Source: Caenorhabditis elegans (lineage: Eukaryota > Nematoda > Chromadorea > Rhabditida > Rhabditidae). From it: a stretch of 64,000 nucleotides of DNA. Below are positions 61,301-64,000 of the stretch, piece after piece. The stretch covers positions 9,730,501 to 9,794,500 of the forward strand of contig NC_003280.10 of assembly GCF_000002985.6 (NCBI RefSeq). The letters run 5' to 3'. The stretch's first letter is position 1. The number at the start of each line of letters is the position of its first letter. A program made the position numbers and the translations under genes. Below the pieces are notes generated by a model, which saw only the letters and a list, made by a program, of their open reading frames with translations, had not been told where the DNA came from and made no database searches.

Positions 61301-62784
61301 ATTAGGAGATTTGCAATATACATATGTTCATCAATTTTCGAGACATAAAATTTAAAGAAATTTGCCTTCATAATACTCTTTTACGGAATAAAACTTACAT
61401 TGAAGCTAATGGGTACAATCTCAAAGTTTCTTTGATCACACATTCCATGTACTTTAATTTCGACAGCTGATCAAAAGTGACTTCAGGGTCTGGACATTCT
61501 CTATCCACTTCTTCTTGTAATTTCTTCTGAATCTCTGGATGTCTTGCCAGGAGATATGAGGAATATGAGAGGGAAAGGGCAGTTGTATCATATCCAGCTA
61601 ACAAGAAAACAAACAGTTGGCCAATGATCTCATCAAATGTTAGATGTTTATCCACTTTTACGATTTGGCTTCTAGCAAATCCATTTTTTGTTTCATCTTC
61701 TAAAAAGTCCGTATCGGCCTGAACATCCAGAAATAGATCAATGAAATCTTGGGGTTCTCCAGATGACTCAATTCCAGCTTTTTCATCAGCTGCCCTTTGC
61801 TCTACTCGTTTCGTCAATGCAATTTCCAAAGTGTGCATTAGAGAAGTGACAGTTTGAGCTGTTGGAACTTTTGAGAAGAACCATCGGAAAATTGATCCAG
61901 TAAAAGGAACGATTCCACAAATTATAAAGATTATATTGCCTCGAGTATTGAAAATCTAGAAACTTAATTAAAAATTGTTTTTTAATGCGCAATTCACCGC
62001 CCTAATTTTGTCTAGCCATGGATTTTCAAACATCATGGATCCAGATTGCCCCATTGCGATTTTCCCAATAATGTCCATTGTGAATTCTTGGTAATATCTA
62101 AAATTGGGAAAGAATGAAAAATTCAATGAGTACATTAACTTTTCAAAAAATGACCTACTCTAAAATATCAATAGTTTTTCCTCCAGCGGTTCCCTTTTCC
62201 AAATGCCTCATCATCTCAGCAACACTTTCCTCGACAGTACTAAAAATTTTCCTCAAACTTTTATTCGAAAAAGTTGGAGATGCCAATGTCCTAAGACGCT
62301 TCCAACGGTGTCCCTGTGATGTTACAAGATGGATTCGTGGATCTTTATCCGGATCTCCTTGAAGTGGATTTTGCTTTCTAGCATAAAAGTTATCAAATTG
62401 TTTCACGAAAACTTCATGGACAAATTCTGGATCAGATACCACTAGTGTCTTCTCAACTCCGTCAGTAAACCCATACATTGGTCCATATTCCTGAAAATGG
62501 CAATACAAACACATTGTTTCCTATTTTTTCAGAATTTTTTGAAAATAAAAGTAGCCATGTTTAGTAGTAGCCATGTTAGTAATAAAATAACAACTCACCT
62601 TTGTCCAGTCTCCGAGCCGTAATATCCACGGTTTTTCGTAACTTTGAAAAGCATTAATTATTCCAAAAAATGGCAGACCTCTAGGCCCTTTGATCCCTTT
62701 TCTCATCCAAAACGACCAAATCCATAGATAATATGTGAAAACTCCAATGAATAAGGCAATAGCAATAAGTATACTTAAACTCAT
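58398..62784 (-). CDS. cytochrome P450, CYP13A-type (cluster member 3)
   Basis: Six exons (62599-62784, 62159-62490, 61998-62097, 61399-61955, 60644-60787, 58398-58641) give 520 codons. Anchor MSLSILIAIALFIGVFTYYL, hinge GIKGPRGLP, I-helix AGYDTT, KETLRLYPLAS, NEFKPER and heme loop FGLGPRICIG. The reading frame is intact although the last intron is 2 kb and carries a large palindromic element. A TATATAAA box lies about 50 bp upstream of the ATG. The exon plan matches cluster member 2 except for an extra intron before the heme-loop exon. Confidence 0.94.
59402..60177. repeat. fold-back element in last intron of third P450
   Basis: Arms of about 365 bp (59402-59768 and 59811-60177) are inverted copies, with inner ends TAATTCTCGCGTG / CACGTGAGAATTA and outer ends around TATAGACCGTTTTC / GAAAACGGTCTGTAA. 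Weaker inverted similarity extends to about 59080 and 60510. No transposase frame is seen, so it is non-autonomous if mobile. Confidence 0.85.
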
Positions 62785-63253
62785 TTTCTATAATTTTTGC
62801 TAGTTTGTCATGAAAAATGTACAAGCGATGATGATTTATATACCACGTTGTTCAATCCGCAAGATTTGAAAATCATAGAGTGTGACAGTTTCGTGTTTTC
62901 TGCCCAGAAAGATCATCGTGGTCTTTGCAAACTAGAAAAATTTTATTTGGAAATAAGAGAGTGGAGACAAAAATCAAAAGACTAGATAAGACAAACAAGA
63001 TAAATAGAGTGTTTTCAAATAGAAACAATTAGTTTGGCAAACTTTTTGGTACGTAAAACATTTAAATCGACTATATAATTTTAAATTTGTAAACTGTCAG
63101 TTTTTTTTTCTTTTTTTTAAACTTGTATTCCCAGGATTGAATTTCCTGTTAAGTATATGTCTTATTCTGAAACTATTTTGTCATCAATATTCGTTTAATT
63201 TGCAGCAACCCAAAAAACCGGGTTTTTGCTGAAACAACTTTGAGAAAAAATAT
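62785..63253. other. intergenic between P450 genes 3 and 4
   Basis: Holds the TATA box of the third P450 at the left and the 3' flank of the fourth at the right; otherwise AT-rich with nothing further seen. Confidence 0.5.
62835..62842 (-). promoter_or_regulatory. TATA box of third P450
   Basis: Minus-strand TATATAAA, about 50 bp before the ATG at 62784. Confidence 0.65.
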
Positions 63254-64000
63254 TTATTGATCTCTCGACATCTTGGGTTTCAAAGTTAAGATGACACTTG
63301 TTGGTGCTATAGTTGACAATCCAACTAATTTCAATGGAACTTCTGTTTCCGAGCAAGTTTTAAAAGTGTACTGTTTCAGAACTGGAACCAATAACATTTT
63401 TTTTTCCATCATTGCCAATCGCATTCCAATACAAATTCTGGGGCCGATGCCAAATGGAATATATCCTCCTTTTGCATAAAATAGTTCGTCCCCGGTTTCC
63501 CACCTGTAGATTGATATTCTCCCAAGTCCGCCAATTTTTTGATCTCTTAACATACCTCTCTGGTTTAAACTCATTTGCATCATCTCCCCAAACCTTTGGA
63601 TCATAATGAAGTGACCACGTATCCACTTGAACATTTGTTCCTTTCTCTATATCAACTCCACGAATATTTATGGATTTCATACATTTCCGATTATGCGCTC
63701 TGAATTTTTTCTGGTTTAAATCGGTGGTGTTAGTTCATTCCTCACGCCGTTGCAAGTGGATACATCCGTAGAGATTCTTTTATCACACATTCCATGTACC
63801 TCAATTTTGATATTTGATCAAAAGTGATTTCAGGGTCTGGGCATTCTCTATCCACTCTTCTTGTAATTTCTTCTGAATCTCTGGATGAGTTGCCAGGAGA
63901 TATGAAGAATATGAGAGGGAAAGGGCAGTTGTATCATATCCAGCTAAAAAGAAAACAAACAATTGACCAATGATCTCATCAAAAGTCAGTTGTTTCTCAA
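63254..64000 (-). pseudogene. CYP13A-type P450, 3' part, with 1-nt frameshift
   Basis: Exons 63746 to beyond the window edge, 63556-63699 and 63254-63503. I-helix AGYDTT, NEFKPER and heme loop FGIGPRICIG are present, and splice sites are good. In the first visible exon the run coding LQEE has one base fewer than the third P450 (about position 63856), which shifts the frame into an early stop. After the gap the correct frame resumes (DRECPDPEITFDQ). It is a recent pseudogene, or the shift is an assembly or sequencing error. The 5' part lies outside the window. Confidence 0.75.

Overview
The window reads as nematode nuclear DNA, almost certainly Caenorhabditis elegans chromosome II. The evidence is an AT-rich background, short introns with GTAAG/TTTTCAG borders, splice acceptors placed just before start codons (the trans-splicing pattern), and a recognisable gene order: mab-3, pno-1, a UTP13/TBL3 gene, nos-3, shk-1, aqp-10, a PDZ gene and the start of a CYP13A cytochrome P450 cluster. 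Names and the chromosome come from recalled family knowledge. Exon coordinates were built by hand from splice consensus, reading frame and phase.

Layout. 1-2921: mab-3 upstream region with a TRA-1/GLI-type site at the far left. 2922-6793 (+): mab-3, two DM domains. 8879-15567 (-): a probable two-gene operon of small-subunit rRNA processing factors, the UTP13/TBL3-like WD40 gene followed 257 bp later by pno-1. 16234-19370 (+): nos-3, with a Nanos zinc finger. 20011-21804 (-) and 23530-24423 (+): two small secreted-protein genes of unknown function, separated by a perfect 229-bp inverted repeat (22087-22598). 26306-37487 (+): shk-1, a Shaker-type potassium channel with five candidate first coding exons, all in the same phase. 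38092-39341 (-): aqp-10, an unorthodox aquaporin. 40460-43377 (-): a PDZ protein gene with a GC-AG intron that houses a tRNA-Lys-like gene. 44738-45376 (-): a third small secreted protein. 48845 to the right edge (-): three intact CYP13A-type P450 genes and a fourth, cut by the window edge, with a 1-nt frameshift. A 63-codon, four-exon gene sits between the first two P450s (51706-52389).

Functional themes. mab-3 and nos-3 act in sex-specific development and the germ line. The UTP13 and PNO1 proteins both act in 40S ribosome maturation and look co-transcribed. The P450 genes are tandem duplicates for oxidation of lipophilic substrates, and several have a TATATAAA box just upstream. Gene-poor stretches hold dispersed repeats: a pair of short motifs (CTTTAAAG...GAGACC..GTACCGTA), CCTACC-rich segments, small hairpins and a large fold-back element in a P450 intron.
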